Both the position numbers and the translations under genes were made by a program. DNA of 64,000 bases from Halomonas sp. GTDB taxonomy: Bacteria > Pseudomonadota > Gammaproteobacteria > Pseudomonadales > Halomonadaceae. A model generated the notes under the pieces. It did not search any database. It worked only from the letters and a program-made list of their open reading frames with translations, and was not told the origin of the DNA. Where the stretch lies: assembly GCA_018401555.1 (NCBI GenBank), contig JAGYKP010000100.1, positions 124,001-188,000 on the forward strand, in the 5' to 3' direction. How positions within the stretch are numbered: the stretch's first letter is position 1; each line of letters starts with the position of its first letter. Positions 29,545-40,119 of this stretch are shown here, piece after piece.

Positions 29545-30402
29545 CTAGCTGGCGTCGTGGAGGTCGGCGGCCTGCAGGGTGTTCTCCAGCAGGCTGGCCA
29601 CGGTCATGGGGCCGACGCCGCCGGGGACGGGGGTGATCCAGGCGGCACGCTCCGCGGCGGCCTCGAAGTCGACGTCGCCGACCAGGCGGCCGTCCTCCTG
29701 GCGGTTGATGCCCACGTCGATGACGATGGCACCCTCCTTGACCCACTCACCCTTGACCAGGCCGGGCTTGCCCACCGCCACGATCAGCACGTCGGCACGC
29801 CGCACGTGCTCCTCGAGGTTGCGGGTGAAGCGGTGACAGACGGTGGTGGTGCAGCCGGCGATCATCAGCTCCAGGGCCATGGGGCGGCCGACGATGTTGG
29901 AGGCGCCGACCACGGTGGCGTCCAGGCCGCGGATCGGCAGGCCGGTCTCCTCGAGCAGCGTAATCACCCCTTTGGGCGTGCAGGGGCGCAGCAGCGGCAG
30001 GCGCTGGGCCAGGCGACCCAGGTTGTAAGGGTGGAAGCCATCCACGTCCTTGTCCGGACGGATGCGCTCGAGGATAGGGCGGGCATCGAGCTGCTCGGGC
30101 AGCGGCAGCTGGACCAGAATGCCATCCACGGCCGGGTCGGCGTTGAGGCGGTCGATCAGCGCCTCGAGCTCACCCTGGGTGGTGTCGGCGGGCAGCTGGT
30201 GACGAAACGATTCGATGCCGGCCTCGACACAGGCGTTGTGCTTGTTGCGCACATAGACCGCGGAGGCGGGATCCTCACCGACCAGCACGACGGCAAGACC
30301 CGGTGCTCGGCCCCCGGCCTCGCGGCGCGCCTGCACCTGGCGGGCGACCTGCTGGCGAACACGGGCGGCTATGGCTTTGCCATCGATCAGTTGCGCGGTC
30401 AT
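29545..30402 (-). CDS. folD: Bifunctional methylene-THF dehydrogenase/cyclohydrolase FolD
   Basis: This 285-residue FolD has the active-site [14 protein letters not shown] (catalytic Lys), [19 protein letters not shown] and the NADP site [12 protein letters not shown], ending in [20 protein letters not shown]. It interconverts methylene-, methenyl- and 10-formyl-tetrahydrofolate in the cytosol. It stands alone, divergent from the tRNA cluster, and is fully open with no frame breaks. Confidence 0.97.
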   Translation of the reverse strand: MTAQLIDGKAIAARVRQQVARQVQARREAGGRAPGLAVVLVGEDPASAVYVRNKHNACVEAGIESFRHQLPADTTQGELEALIDRLNADPAVDGILVQLPLPEQLDARPILERIRPDKDVDGFHPYNLGRLAQRLPLLRPCTPKGVITLLEETGLPIRGLDATVVGASNIVGRPMALELMIAGCTTTVCHRFTRNLEEHVRRADVLIVAVGKPGLVKGEWVKEGAIVIDVGINRQEDGRLVGDVDFEAAAERAAWITPVPGGVGPMTVASLLENTLQAADLHDAS

Positions 30403-30513
30403 CGAGGATCCTCTGGGTGGCTGGAATGGGTGGCTGAAAAATCAGAGGCATGATTTTCGCATGCCGGGCCCTCGAAACAAAGCGGGCGATAGCGGAAGGT
30501 GGTACGTATTTAC

Positions 30514-30541
30514 TTGACCGGGCGGGAAAGTCACGTAGAAT
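30514..30541 (+). promoter_or_regulatory. Sigma-70-type promoter for the tRNA cluster
   Basis: TTGACC (30514-30519) and TAGAAT (30536-30541) are separated by 16 bp, with a GCGC-rich stretch after the -10 that suits a stringently controlled stable-RNA promoter. It lies 54 bp before the first tRNA. Confidence 0.75.
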
Positions 30542-30594
30542 ACGCAGCGCTCGACGAGGCCTCTGCGGCGGCGTCCAGCCCGCTTGATCGCCGG

Positions 30595-30671
30595 CGGAGT
30601 GTAGCGCAGCCTGGTAGCGCGCCTGCTTTGGGAGCAGGATGTCGGGGGTTCGAATCCCTCCACTCCGACCA
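30595..30671 (+). tRNA. tRNA-Pro (UGG)
   Basis: This 77-nt cloverleaf has acceptor CGGAGTG/CACTCCG, anticodon loop TTTGGGA (anticodon TGG), T-loop GGTTCGAATCC and encoded CCA. Confidence 0.96.
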
Positions 30672-30739
30672 CAACTTCTTGAATGTCTTGCGGTTTCTTG
30701 GCACTCAGGGTTGCGGCGAGGCGACCTGGAACGTAGAAT

Positions 30740-30816
30740 GCGCCCATAGCTCAATCGGATAGAGCAACGGCCTTCTAAGCCGTAGGCTGCAGGTTCGAGT
30801 CCTGCTGGGCGCGCCA
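30740..30816 (+). tRNA. tRNA-Arg (UCU)
   Basis: This 77-nt cloverleaf has acceptor GCGCCCA/TGGGCGC, anticodon stem ACGGC/GCCGT with loop CTTCTAA (anticodon TCT), T-loop GGTTCGAGTCC and encoded CCA. Confidence 0.96.
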
Positions 30817-30860
30817 TCCGGGTGCGGTAGCAGGAAGTCGGTTCGAGCAATTGTCGATGT

Positions 30861-30936
30861 GGTGGATGTAGCTCAGTGGTAGAGCCCCGGATTGTGGCTC
30901 CGGTGGTCGTGGGTTCGATCCCCATCATCCACCCCA
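30861..30936 (+). tRNA. tRNA-His (GUG), copy 1
   Basis: This 76-nt cloverleaf starts GGTGGATG, with the extra 5' G typical of tRNA-His. Anticodon loop ATTGTGGC contains GTG, and CCA is encoded. Confidence 0.95.
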
Positions 30937-30967
30937 CCTCGACATCATTAGGCAAGACCAAGGCAAT

Positions 30968-31043
30968 GGTGGATGTAGCTCAGTGGTAGAGCCCCGGATT
31001 GTGGCTCCGGTGGTCGTGGGTTCGATCCCCATCATCCACCCCA
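30968..31043 (+). tRNA. tRNA-His (GUG), copy 2
   Basis: It is identical in sequence to the copy at 30861-30936 and separated from it by 31 bp. This indicates a recent tandem duplication or gene conversion. Confidence 0.95.
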
Positions 31044-31384
31044 CGCCTTGACTCCTCAGCAAGAACCTCCGAACGTGCTCCATAGATTGCCTTCGTCAGA
31101 TGCTCTCCGCGAGGTCGTCTGATTGGTGTGGCTGGCTCTTCGTCAATAGTTCGTCGTCAACCGATATCCTCCAGGCATTCCAGTGCGTGGCGCAAGGTGT
31201 GCGCATGCGGTCGCCCTGGCGTCGGCGATTTCTGGCATAGATGCGTCGCCAAGCCTTGTAATCTCTCGCTTCGCCCCCATTTGTCTCGCCATGGCGCTTG
31301 CCAGTGCCGGGCGGGATTCATAAAATCCCCCCTTTGAATTTCCATTCACGCAACACGATGCCCCCAGTCGGTAGAGGACATTTC
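31044..31384. other. tRNA-tig intergenic region
   Basis: This 341-bp region contains a CAGATG...CGTCTG hairpin near 31098-31122 that may end the tRNA transcript, and a good sigma-70 promoter (31298-31326) for tig. I see no gene in it. Confidence 0.5.
31298..31326 (+). promoter_or_regulatory. Sigma-70-type promoter upstream of tig
   Basis: TTGCCA (31298-31303) and TAAAAT (31321-31326) are spaced by 17 bp, 58 bp before the tig start codon. Confidence 0.7.
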
Positions 31385-32750
31385 ATGCAAGTTTCCGTCG
31401 ATACGACCTCCCAGATCGAACGCCGCATCACGGTTCAAGTACCGGCCGCCGAGATCGATGAGGCCGTCAATGCCCGTCTCAAGGATGCCGCCAAGAACGT
31501 TCGTATGGACGGTTTTCGTCGGGGCAAGGTGCCGATGTCGGTGATTCGTCAGCGCTACGGCAGCGACGTGCGCAACGAGGTGGTGGGCGAGGTGATGCGT
31601 GAGCGCTATGTTCGCGCCATCTCCGAGCACGAGCTCAACCCGGCTGGCTTCCCGCAGATCGAGCCTACCGTCAACGAGGCGGGCAAGGACCTCGAGTTCG
31701 TGGCGACCCTGGAGGTCTACCCGGAGGTCGAGCTGGCCCCGATCGAAGGCACCGAGGTCGAGCGTCCCGTGGTCGAGGTGACCGAGGCCGACGTCGACGA
31801 GATGATCGATACCCTGCGCAAGCAGAATGCTGCCTGGGAAGCGGTCGAGCGCGCCGCCGAGGATGGCGACCAGGTGACCATCGACTTCCAGGGCTTCCTG
31901 GGTGACGAGCCCTTCGAGGGCGGCAGCGCAGAGGGTCACGACCTGGTGATCGGTTCCGGCAGCTTCATCCCCGGCTTCGAGGAGCAGCTGATCGGTGCCC
32001 AGGCCGGCGAGGAGAAGGAGATCAAGGTCACCTTCCCCGAGGACTACCAGGCCGAGAACCTGGCCGGCCAGGAAGCCACCTTCAAGGTCACAGGTCCACG
32101 CGGTGAAGGGCCAGACCCTGCCCGAGGTCGATGCCGAGTTCGTCCAGAAGTTCGGCGTCGAGGACGGTGATCTCGACAAGTTCCGCGCCGAGGTCAAGAA
32201 GAACATGACCCGCGAGGCGAGCCAGGCGGTGGACAACCGCGTCAAGCAGCAGGTGCTGACCGCGCTGCAGAAGGCCAACGAGATTCCGGTGCCCCAGGCG
32301 CTGGTCCAGCAGGAGACCGATGGCCTCAAGCGCCAGGCGGCCCAGCAGTTCGGCCTGGGCGAGGACTTCGACGTCTCCCAGCTGCCCAACGAGCTGTTCG
32401 AGGAGCAGGCCCGGAGCCGCGTCGAGGTGGGTCTGCTGCTGGCCGAGGTGATCAAGGCCAACGAGCTGGAAGCCAGCGACGACGAGATCCGCGCCAAGGT
32501 GCAGGAGCTCGCCGAGCAGTACCAGGAGCCCGAGCAGGTGGTCGAGCACTACATGGGTAACGACCAGCTCAAGACCCAGGTCAAGTCCGCTATCCTCGAA
32601 GAGAAGGCCGTGGACGTGCTGCTTGGCCAGGCCAGCGTCAAGGACGTCGAGATGTCCTACCAGGACGTGCTGGCCGCGGCCCAGCAGCAGGAAGAGGCCG
32701 ACGAGGAAGAGGGCAGCGAGGAGGCCGGCGAGCAAGAGCGCCAGGCCTGA
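31385..32750 (+). CDS. tig: Trigger factor (one apparent frameshift)
   Basis: Trigger factor is the ribosome-bound chaperone and prolyl isomerase. The ribosome-binding signature GFRRGKVP is near residue 45, a PPIase FKBP domain spans about residues 150-240 ([37 protein letters not shown]), and a long helical C-terminal domain ends in an acidic Glu-rich tail. The frame shifts near 32092, inside the PPIase domain (FKV...[14 protein letters not shown]). Corrected length is ~454 residues. It is the first gene of the tig-clpP-clpX-lon cluster. Confidence 0.96.
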
Positions 32751-32761
32751 TCGATGTCCCT

Positions 32762-32795
32762 GCGCCCCGGCTCAAGTCGGGGCGCTGTTTCTCTT
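32762..32795 (+). terminator. Hairpin between tig and clpP
   Basis: Arms GCGCCCCG (32762-32769) and CGGGGCGC (32778-32785) form a perfect stem with an 8-nt loop, followed by TGTTTCTCTT. It probably attenuates read-through from tig into clpP. Confidence 0.75.
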
Positions 32796-32830
32796 CGCTT
32801 CCATTCATCGGATGCAAGGACAACACGCAG

Positions 32831-33451
32831 ATGAGCAACGAGTTCGATATCCAGAATGCCGGCGGCCTGGTGCCCATGGTGGTCGAGCAGAGCGCGCGCG
32901 GCGAGCGTGCCTACGACATCTATTCCCGCCTGCTCAAGGAGCGTGTGATCTTCCTGGTGGGTCCGGTGGAAGACTACATGGCCAACCTGGTGGTGGCGCA
33001 GCTGCTGTTCCTGGAGTCCGAGAACCCGGACAAGGACATCCACCTGTACATCAACTCGCCGGGTGGTTCGGTGACGGCGGGCATGTCGATCTACGACACC
33101 ATGCAGTTCGTCAAGCCCGACGTCTCCACCGTGTGCATCGGTCAGGCGGCGAGCATGGGCGCGCTGCTGCTGGCCGGCGGGGCGGCAGGCAAGCGTTTCT
33201 GCCTGCCCAACTCGCGGATGATGATCCACCAGCCGCTGGGCGGCTACCAGGGCCAGGCCTCGGACATCGAGATCCACACCCGTGAGATCCTCGGTATCCG
33301 CGACAAGCTCAACCGCATCCTGGCGCAGCATACCGGCCAGGACATCGAGACGATCGCCCGGGATACCGACCGCGACAACTTCATGGACGGCAACCAGGCC
33401 GCGGAGTATGGCCTGATCGACGCCGTGCTGGATAAGCGGCCTACATCCTGA
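32831..33451 (+). CDS. clpP: ATP-dependent Clp protease proteolytic subunit
   Basis: ClpP is the serine protease chamber of ClpXP. The 206-residue protein has [32 protein letters not shown], the nucleophile in [12 protein letters not shown], the catalytic His in [10 protein letters not shown] and the Asp in the DTDRDNFM region. ATG at 32831 has AAGGA upstream. clpX follows by 109 bp. The gene is intact. Confidence 0.98.
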   Translation: MSNEFDIQNAGGLVPMVVEQSARGERAYDIYSRLLKERVIFLVGPVEDYMANLVVAQLLFLESENPDKDIHLYINSPGGSVTAGMSIYDTMQFVKPDVSTVCIGQAASMGALLLAGGAAGKRFCLPNSRMMIHQPLGGYQGQASDIEIHTREILGIRDKLNRILAQHTGQDIETIARDTDRDNFMDGNQAAEYGLIDAVLDKRPTS

Positions 33452-33560
33452 TAGCGTGATTTGCATTACACGCTGAATGTTCCCGGCGGCGCAGGCCGCC
33501 GTTGCGAGCTCGGTGGCGCCGGCTCTGGCGGGCGCCACCAACATGAAAAGAGGTAAGCGA

Positions 33561-34841
33561 ATGGCCGACGGCAAAGGCAAGGACGACGGTGGCAAGCTGC
33601 TCTACTGCTCGTTCTGCGGCAAGAACCAGAACGAGGTGCGCAAGCTCATTGCCGGCCCGTCCGTCTATATCTGTGATGAGTGTGTCGACCTCTGCAATGA
33701 CATTATTCGCGAGGAGGTGCTCGATGCCGATGCCGAGAGCGACGACGAGCGTCTGCCGACGCCTCGCGAGATCCGTCACACCCTCGACGATTATGTGATC
33801 GGCCAGGACCGCGCCAAGATGGTGCTGTCCGTTGCGGTCTACAACCACTACAAGCGCCTGAGCTCCGACGTGAAGAAAGACGACGTGGAGCTGGGCAAGT
33901 CGAACATCCTGCTGATCGGCCCCACCGGCAGCGGCAAGACGCTGCTCGCCGAGACCATGGCGCGGCTGCTCAATGTGCCGTTCACCATCGCCGATGCCAC
34001 CACGCTGACCGAAGCGGGCTACGTGGGCGAGGATGTCGAGAACATCATCCAGAAGCTGTTGCAGAAGTGCGACTACGATGTGGAGAAGGCCGAGCGCGGC
34101 ATCGTCTACATCGACGAGATCGACAAGATCTCGCGCAAGTCGGACAACCCCTCCATCACCCGTGACGTCTCGGGGGAGGGCGTGCAGCAGGCGCTGCTGA
34201 AGCTGATCGAGGGCACCACCGCCTCGGTGCCGCCCCAGGGTGGCCGCAAGCATCCGCAGCAGGAGTTCCTGCAGGTTCACACCGGCAACATCCTGTTCAT
34301 CGTCGGCGGCGCCTTCGCCGGTCTCGACAAGGTGATCCGCGACCGCGCCGAGAAGGGCGGCATCGGCTTCAATGCCGAGGTCAAGAGCAAGGATGACAGC
34401 AAGCCGGTGGGCGATATCCTGGCCACCGTGGAGCCCGAGGACCTGGTCAAGTTCGGCCTGATCCCCGAGTTCGTCGGTCGCCTGCCGGTGATCGCCACCC
34501 TGACCGAGCTCACCGAGGACGCGCTGATCGAGATCCTCACCGAGCCCAAGAACTCGTTGATCAAGCAGTACGCCAAGCTGTTCGAGATGGAAGGCGTCGA
34601 GCTCGAGTTCCGCGACGACGCCCTGCGGGCGGTGGCCGGCAAGGCCATGGCGCGCAAGACCGGCGCTCGTGGCCTGCGCTCGATCCTCGAATCGGTGCTG
34701 CTCGACACCATGTACGAGATCCCCTCGCTGGAGGGTGTCAGCAAGGTGGTGATCGACGCCTCGGTGATCGGCGGCGAAAGCGAACCGCTACTGATCTATT
34801 CGCAGCAGCAGGAAGCCGCCAGCGACGGTACCGACGGCTGA
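33561..34841 (+). CDS. clpX: ATP-dependent Clp protease ATPase subunit
   Basis: ClpX unfolds substrates and feeds them to ClpP. The 426-residue protein has the N-terminal zinc-binding domain ([11 protein letters not shown] ... CDECVDLC), Walker A GPTGSGKT near residue 120, Walker [11 protein letters not shown], and the sensor-2 region [22 protein letters not shown] precedes the ATG at 33561. The gene is intact and 166 bp upstream of lon. Confidence 0.98.
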   Translation: MADGKGKDDGGKLLYCSFCGKNQNEVRKLIAGPSVYICDECVDLCNDIIREEVLDADAESDDERLPTPREIRHTLDDYVIGQDRAKMVLSVAVYNHYKRLSSDVKKDDVELGKSNILLIGPTGSGKTLLAETMARLLNVPFTIADATTLTEAGYVGEDVENIIQKLLQKCDYDVEKAERGIVYIDEIDKISRKSDNPSITRDVSGEGVQQALLKLIEGTTASVPPQGGRKHPQQEFLQVHTGNILFIVGGAFAGLDKVIRDRAEKGGIGFNAEVKSKDDSKPVGDILATVEPEDLVKFGLIPEFVGRLPVIATLTELTEDALIEILTEPKNSLIKQYAKLFEMEGVELEFRDDALRAVAGKAMARKTGARGLRSILESVLLDTMYEIPSLEGVSKVVIDASVIGGESEPLLIYSQQQEAASDGTDG

Positions 34842-34939
34842 TCGATCGGGATCTATCCCACGGGAGCGCCCTGTCTCCATCGCCGGCCCGGCCGGCTGGA
34901 GTCGCGGCAGCTCCTGCTTTTTGTCCTCTCGGCTCCTGC

Positions 34940-34968
34940 CTTGCAAAGTCACCCGGTCGCCCCCATTC
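34940..34968 (+). promoter_or_regulatory. Heat-shock (sigma-32) type promoter for lon
   Basis: CTTGCAA (34940-34946), a 14-bp spacer and CCCCATTC (34961-34968) closely match the sigma-32 consensus (CTTGAAA, CCCCATNT). It lies 40 bp before the lon start codon. Confidence 0.8.
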
Positions 34969-35007
34969 CACGGGGCATCCCTTCGTTTTCTTTGAGGTAC
35001 GTCTGCG

Positions 35008-37414
35008 ATGCAGCAGAACGCTGATCAGACCCTGAGTCTGCCCCTTTTGCCGTTGCGGGACGTGGTCGTCTACCCGCAGATGGTCATTCCCCTGTTCGTG
35101 GGTCGCGAGAAGTCGATCCAGGCGCTCGACGCCGCCATGAGTGCCGACAAGAGAGTGCTGCTGGTTGCCCAGCGCGAGGCCAGCAAGGACGATCCCGACC
35201 GCGACGACCTCTTCGCCATCGGCACCGTGGCAGAGATCATGCAGCTGCTCAAGCTGCCCGACGGTACCGTCAAGGTGCTGATCGAGGGCGTGTCGCGCGC
35301 CGATGTCGGCGAGCTGCAGGCCGGCGATGATTACACCAGCGCCGAGGCGCTGCTGCGCGAGAGCATTCCGCTCACCGAGCGTGAGCAGGAAGCGCTGGTG
35401 CGCGTGCTGCTCAACCAGTTCGAGCAGTACGTCAAGATGTCGAAGAAGGTGCCTAACGAGGTGCTCAATTCGCTCTCCGGCATCGAGGACCCCAGCCGCC
35501 TGGTGGACACCATCTGCGCGCACCTGTCGCTGAAGATCGACGACAAGCAGCAGCTGCTGGAGATGGACAAGGTCCGCGACCGCATCGAGCACCTGATGGC
35601 ACTGATCGAGTCCGAGATCGACCTGCTGCAGGTGGAGAAGCGCATCCGCTCGCGGGTCAAGGACCAGATGGAGAAGTCCCAGCGCGAGTACTATCTCAAC
35701 GAGCAGATGAAGGCCATCCAGAAGGAGATGGGCGAGCTCGAGAACGTGCCCAACGAGGCCGAGAAGTACGAGCAGGCCATCGAGGAATCCGGCATGCCCA
35801 AGGAGGCCCGAGAGAAGGCCACCCAGGAGCTGGGCAAGCTGAAGATGATGTCGCCGAACTCCGCCGAGGCCACGGTGGTGCGCTCCTACCTGGACTGGCT
35901 GGTGTCGGTGCCGTGGAAGAAGCGCACCCGGGTCAAGCATGACCTGGTCCACGCCCAGAAGGTGCTGGATGAGGACCATTATGGCCTCGACGAGGTCAAG
36001 GCGCGGATCCTCGAGTACCTGGCGGTGCACAAGCGGGTCAAGAAGCTCAAGGGGCCGGTGTTGTGCCTGGTGGGCCCGCCCGGGGTGGGCAAGACCTCGC
36101 TGGGCAAGTCCATCGCCCGGGCCACCAACCGCAAGTACGTGCGCCTGGCGCTGGGCGGGGTACGCGATGAGTCCGAGATCCGCGGTCACCGCCGCACCTA
36201 TATCGGCTCGCTGCCGGGCAAGATCGTGCAGCGCATGTCCCGCGCTGGGGTCAGGAACCCGCTGTTCCTGCTCGACGAGGTCGACAAGATCGGCATGGAC
36301 CATCGCGGCGACCCTGCGTCGGCGCTGCTCGAGGTGCTCGACCCGGAGCAGAACGACACCTTCAGCGACCACTATCTGGAGCTGGACTACGACCTCTCCG
36401 AGACGCTGTTCATCTGCACCGCCAACTCGATGAACATCCCCGGACCGCTGCTCGACCGCATGGAGGTGATCCGCCTGCCCGGCTACACCGAGGACGAGAA
36501 GCTGGCCATCGCCAAGCGCTACCTGGTGCCCAAGCAGCTCAAGGCCAACGGCTTCAAGGATGAGGAGCTGGCGTTCTCCGACGAGTCGCTGCTCGAGCTG
36601 ATCCGCTACTACAGCCGCGAGGCCGGTGTGCGTGAGCTGGAGCGTCAGATCGCCAAGGTGTGTCGCAAGGTGCTGCGCGTGCGCCTCGAGAAGGAGAGCA
36701 CAGGAGGGGGCCCAGGCACCCATGCTGCTGGCCGCCGCGGATATCGAGGAGTATGCTGGGGTGCGCCGCTACAGCTACGGGCTGGCCGATCAGGAGGATC
36801 AGGTCGGTCGCGTGACGGGGCTTGCCTGGACCTCGGTGGGTGGTGAGCTACTCAACATCGAGTCGGTAGTGACCCCGGGCAAGGGGCGCGTCAACAAGAC
36901 CGGCTCGCTCGGCGACGTGATGAAGGAGTCGGTGAGTGCCGCCCACACCGTGGTGCGTGCACGCGCGCTGTCTCCTGGGCATCGACCCCGAGCGCTTCGA
37001 GAAGGAAGACCTGCATATCCACGTGCCCGAGGGCGCGACGCCCAAGGATGGTCCCAGCGCCGGCATCGCCATGGTCACCGCCATGGTCTCTGCCTATACC
37101 GGGCGACCGGTGCGCTGCGATGTGGCCATGACCGGTGAGGTCAACCTGCGCGGCGAGGTCATGCCGATCGGCGGCCTGAAGGAGAAATTGCTGGCCGCCA
37201 GGCGCGGTGGTATAAAGACCGTGCTGGTACCCGAGGAGAACCGCCGGGACCTCAAGGAGGTGCCGGATAATATCAAGGAGGTCTCGATATCAGGCCGGTA
37301 CGCTGGATCGACGAGGTGCTTGAGGTGGCATTAGCTAAAAGGAATGAGGAATCCGAGGGGGAATCCCGTTCCGAAGAAGCCTCTTCAGCGCAGTCAATGA
37401 TCAGCACGCATTGA
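35008..37414 (+). CDS. lon: Lon protease (about three apparent frameshifts)
   Basis: Lon is the AAA+ serine protease degrading misfolded and regulatory proteins. It shows the N-terminal LAN domain ([23 protein letters not shown]), a coiled coil, Walker [14 protein letters not shown] near residue 355, Walker [13 protein letters not shown] and the protease domain with catalytic Ser in [11 protein letters not shown] and Lys in [10 protein letters not shown]. Frames change near 36707, 36962 and 37287. The corrected C-terminus reads [15 protein letters not shown] and stops at 37414, about 802 residues. All breaks fall in the C-terminal third. Confidence 0.96.
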
Positions 37415-37479
37415 GGTCAATTTCCCCACCATTATTCTTCTCAAAGCCTGATATGGTGGGGCTCTGCCCCGAATGTTGC

Positions 37480-37509
37480 TTGACAGCGCTTTCTCCGCAT
37501 TGCTATAAA
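37480..37509 (+). promoter_or_regulatory. Sigma-70-type promoter for hupB
   Basis: TTGACA (37480-37485) and TATAAA (37504-37509) are separated by 18 bp, 82 bp before the hupB start. A GGGGC/GCCCC hairpin at about 37458-37470 just upstream may end the lon transcript. Confidence 0.75.
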
Positions 37510-37591
37510 TTACCTCATGCTGTGATCGTGCTTGTTGGTTGAAATACCGGTTCGATTGGGGCCAATTTCCGAAAAAGTCAAGGGGTGAAGT

Positions 37592-37864
37592 GTGAACAAG
37601 TCTGAGCTGATCGAAGCCATCGCCGCGTCTGCCGATATTCCCAAGGCATCCGCCGCGCGCGCTCTGGATGCCATGGTGGATTCCGTGACCGATAGCCTGA
37701 AGAAAGGCGACAGTGTCTCCCTCGTCGGTTTCGGTACCTTCCATGTGAAGGAGCGTGCTGCTCGCACCGGTCGCAACCCCCAGACCGGTCAGCCGATCGA
37801 GATCAAGGCGGCCAAGGTGCCCGGTTTCAAGGCCGGCAAGGCGCTGAAGGATTCCGTCAACTAA
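37592..37864 (+). CDS. hupB: DNA-binding protein HU-beta
   Basis: This 90-residue HU protein ([28 protein letters not shown], then [25 protein letters not shown]) bends and compacts DNA as a dimer. The Pro-containing DNA-intercalating arm [11 protein letters not shown] is present. It starts with GTG at 37592 behind AAGGGGTGA. Its position between lon and ppiD is the standard gammaproteobacterial order. Confidence 0.97.
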   Translation: MNKSELIEAIAASADIPKASAARALDAMVDSVTDSLKKGDSVSLVGFGTFHVKERAARTGRNPQTGQPIEIKAAKVPGFKAGKALKDSVN

Positions 37865-38021
37865 TCCTGGCCAACTGGAGAAGCGCGCCGTCTGCGCCGC
37901 CGCTGGTTGACCGCTGATGGTTGATTGATACAGGCGCATCGCCCTCGGCGGTGCGCCTGTCTTCGTTATCGGCAGCCGAATTCCCAGATATCCATTTCGA
38001 GGCAACACTTCCGAGGCCTGC

Positions 38022-39849
38022 ATGCTGCAAAGTATTCGAGACCGCTCCCGAAGCTGGGGAGCCAAGATCATCGTCGGGGCAGTGGTCGTGACCATGGCGC
38101 TGTTCGGCGTGGAGTCGCTGGTGGGCCTGTTCGGCAACAGCGGTGACGAGGTCGCCGAGGTCAACGGCGAACCGATCATGCGCCAGGAGCTCGAGCTCTC
38201 CGTCCAGCGGGCCATCCGCAGTGGTCAGGTCCCGCCGGAGCAGGAGCGCGCGCTGCGTGGTCAGATGCTCGACCAGCTGATCACCGACAAGGTGCTCAGC
38301 CAGTACGCCGAGGAGGGCGGCCTGCACCTCTCCGAGGAGCAGCTCGACCAGATCATCGTCTCGCTGCCCGAGTTCCAGAACCAGGACGGCCAGTTCGACA
38401 GCGAGCTGTTCCGCAACCGCCTGGCCAGCGCCGGCTACACGCCGGTGGGCTTCCGCGACCAGCTGCGCCGCGACATGCGGCAGCAGCAGCTGCAGCAGGG
38501 GCTGGCATTCAGCGATTTCACCCTGCCCAGCGAGCAGCAGCGCCTGGCTGAGCTGCAGCGCCAGACGCGGACCTTCCGCCATGCCGTGCTGGGGGCCGAA
38601 GTCCTGGAGGAGGAGATCGTTCCCTCCGAGGCGGCCATCGAGGAGTACTACGACGAGCACCAGGATAGCTTCCGCCGGCCCGAGCAGGTGCGCCTGAACT
38701 ATGTGGTGCTCGACCGCCAGGCCATGGCCGAGCAGGTGGAGATCGACGAGGAGGCGCTGCGCGACGCCTGGCGTGAGCAGACTGCCGATGCCGATCGTCG
38801 GCTGTCGCACATCATGCTGAGCTTCGGTGATGCAGCGCAGCCGCGAGGAGGCGATGGCCGAGCTGGAGGAGGTTCAGGCACGCCTCGCCGAGGGTGAGTC
38901 CTTCGCCGACCTGGCCGCCCGGGTGTCCGATGACACCGTCTCCGCCGAGCAGGGTGGCGACCTGGGCGTGGTCAGTCGCGGCTTCTTCGGCGATGCCTTC
39001 GACGAGGCCGCCTTCTCGCTGGATGAGGGGGAAGTCTCGGAGATCGTCGAGACCGACAATGGCCTACACCTGCTGACCGTGACCGGTCTGGAGCGCGAGT
39101 CGTTCGACTCGATGCGTGACGACCTGCGCCGTCAGCTGGCCCAGGACCGGGTCAGCGGGGAGTTCAACGACCGGGCCCAGCAGCTGATCGACGAGAGCTT
39201 CGCCGCCGACGACCTGCAGAGTGTCGCCGAGGATCTCGGACTCGAGCTGCAGACCAGCGACTGGGTCTCCCGCGACGACGCCGAAGGGGTGCTCTCCGAG
39301 CCGGGCGTGATGTCCCAGGCGTTCAGCGGCGACGTGCTCGAGGAGGGCTACAACAGCGAGGTGATCGAGCTGGACAACGATCGCCGTCTGGTGCTGCGTG
39401 TGGCAGAACACCGTGAGGCGACCACGCTGCCGCTGGTTGATGTGCGCGACGAGGTTGCCGCCGAGGTCGAGAGGGAGATGCGTCGCGACGCGCTGCGTGC
39501 CCGGGCCGATGAGCTCGTTACCGCCCTGCGTGACGGCGAGTCGGTCGACCTCGACTGGCAGCAGGCCGAGGAGGTCAGCCGTCAGGACAGCCAGGGGCTT
39601 TCGCGTGGCATCGTCGACGCCGCCTTCCGGCTGCCGGCCCCCGAGGGTGATGCCGCGGCCTATGGCACGGTGGTCGATGGCGATCGCGCGGTGATCATCG
39701 CCCTGGAGTCGGTCGGCGAAGGCGAGGTCGACGAGCAGGTCGAGCAGTTCGTCTCCTCCATGGCGGAGCGCCTGCGCGCCCAGGCCGCCATCCAGGGGCT
39801 GATCGAGCACCTGCGCAGCGAGGCGGAGATCGCGAGGTCAAGCGTATAG
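38022..39849 (+). CDS. ppiD: Periplasmic folding chaperone PpiD (one apparent frameshift)
   Basis: PpiD is an inner-membrane-anchored periplasmic chaperone near the Sec translocon. One N-terminal helix (AKIIVGAVVVTMALFGV) anchors a SurA-like domain (EVNGEPIMRQELELSVQRA) and a parvulin domain, in which the frame shifts near 38838 (RLSHIMLSF to SREEAMAELEEV). The parvulin text FADLAARVSDDTVSAEQGGDLG and FDEAAFSLDEGEVSEIVETDNGLHLL is intact. Corrected length is about 608 residues, similar to E. coli PpiD (623). Confidence 0.94.
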
Positions 39850-39910
39850 GCGGCCAAGCTAAGCGGCCAAGCGGCCAAGTAAAAGTAGAAAGAGAAAGTA
39901 GAATGAGAGA

Positions 39911-39948
39911 AACCCCGCGCGCATTTAGGGCCCGCGGGGTTTTCTTTT
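39911..39948 (+). terminator. Rho-independent terminator after ppiD
   Basis: Arms AACCCCGCG (39911-39919) and CGCGGGGTT (39933-39941) are followed by TTCTTTT. It closes the tig-ppiD region. Confidence 0.9.
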
Positions 39949-40082
39949 GGTGCTTTGCAGCTTGATGTGAAACCAGTCCGTAGGAGGGCAGCTCCGCTGC
40001 GCGACTGGAGGCCGAAGGCCTCCCCGGATGACGCCACCCCAGATCGGCAACTTCACGTTAATGCGCGATGAGCTCTAAAATT

Positions 40083-40095
40083 GTTATGGTGTAAC
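40083..40095. promoter_or_regulatory. Zur-box-like palindrome
   Basis: GTTAT-GGT-GTAAC matches the gammaproteobacterial Zur core (GTTATANTATAAC, 5-3-5 spacing) with one arm mismatch. It ends 24 bp before the start codon of a COG0523 GTPase gene, a known class of Zur target. Confidence 0.65.
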
Positions 40096-40119
40096 ATCTT
40101 GACCCCCGAGAGGATCCTT

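Noticed and set aside
30442..30961. Small open frames across the tRNA cluster
   Set aside because: They read through tRNA genes in antisense and have no protein-like features.
39950..40080. Possible small RNA downstream of ppiD
   Set aside because: The text includes a GTAGGAGGGCAGC-type palindromic repeat but no promoter-terminator pair. It is more likely a dispersed repeat or plain spacer.
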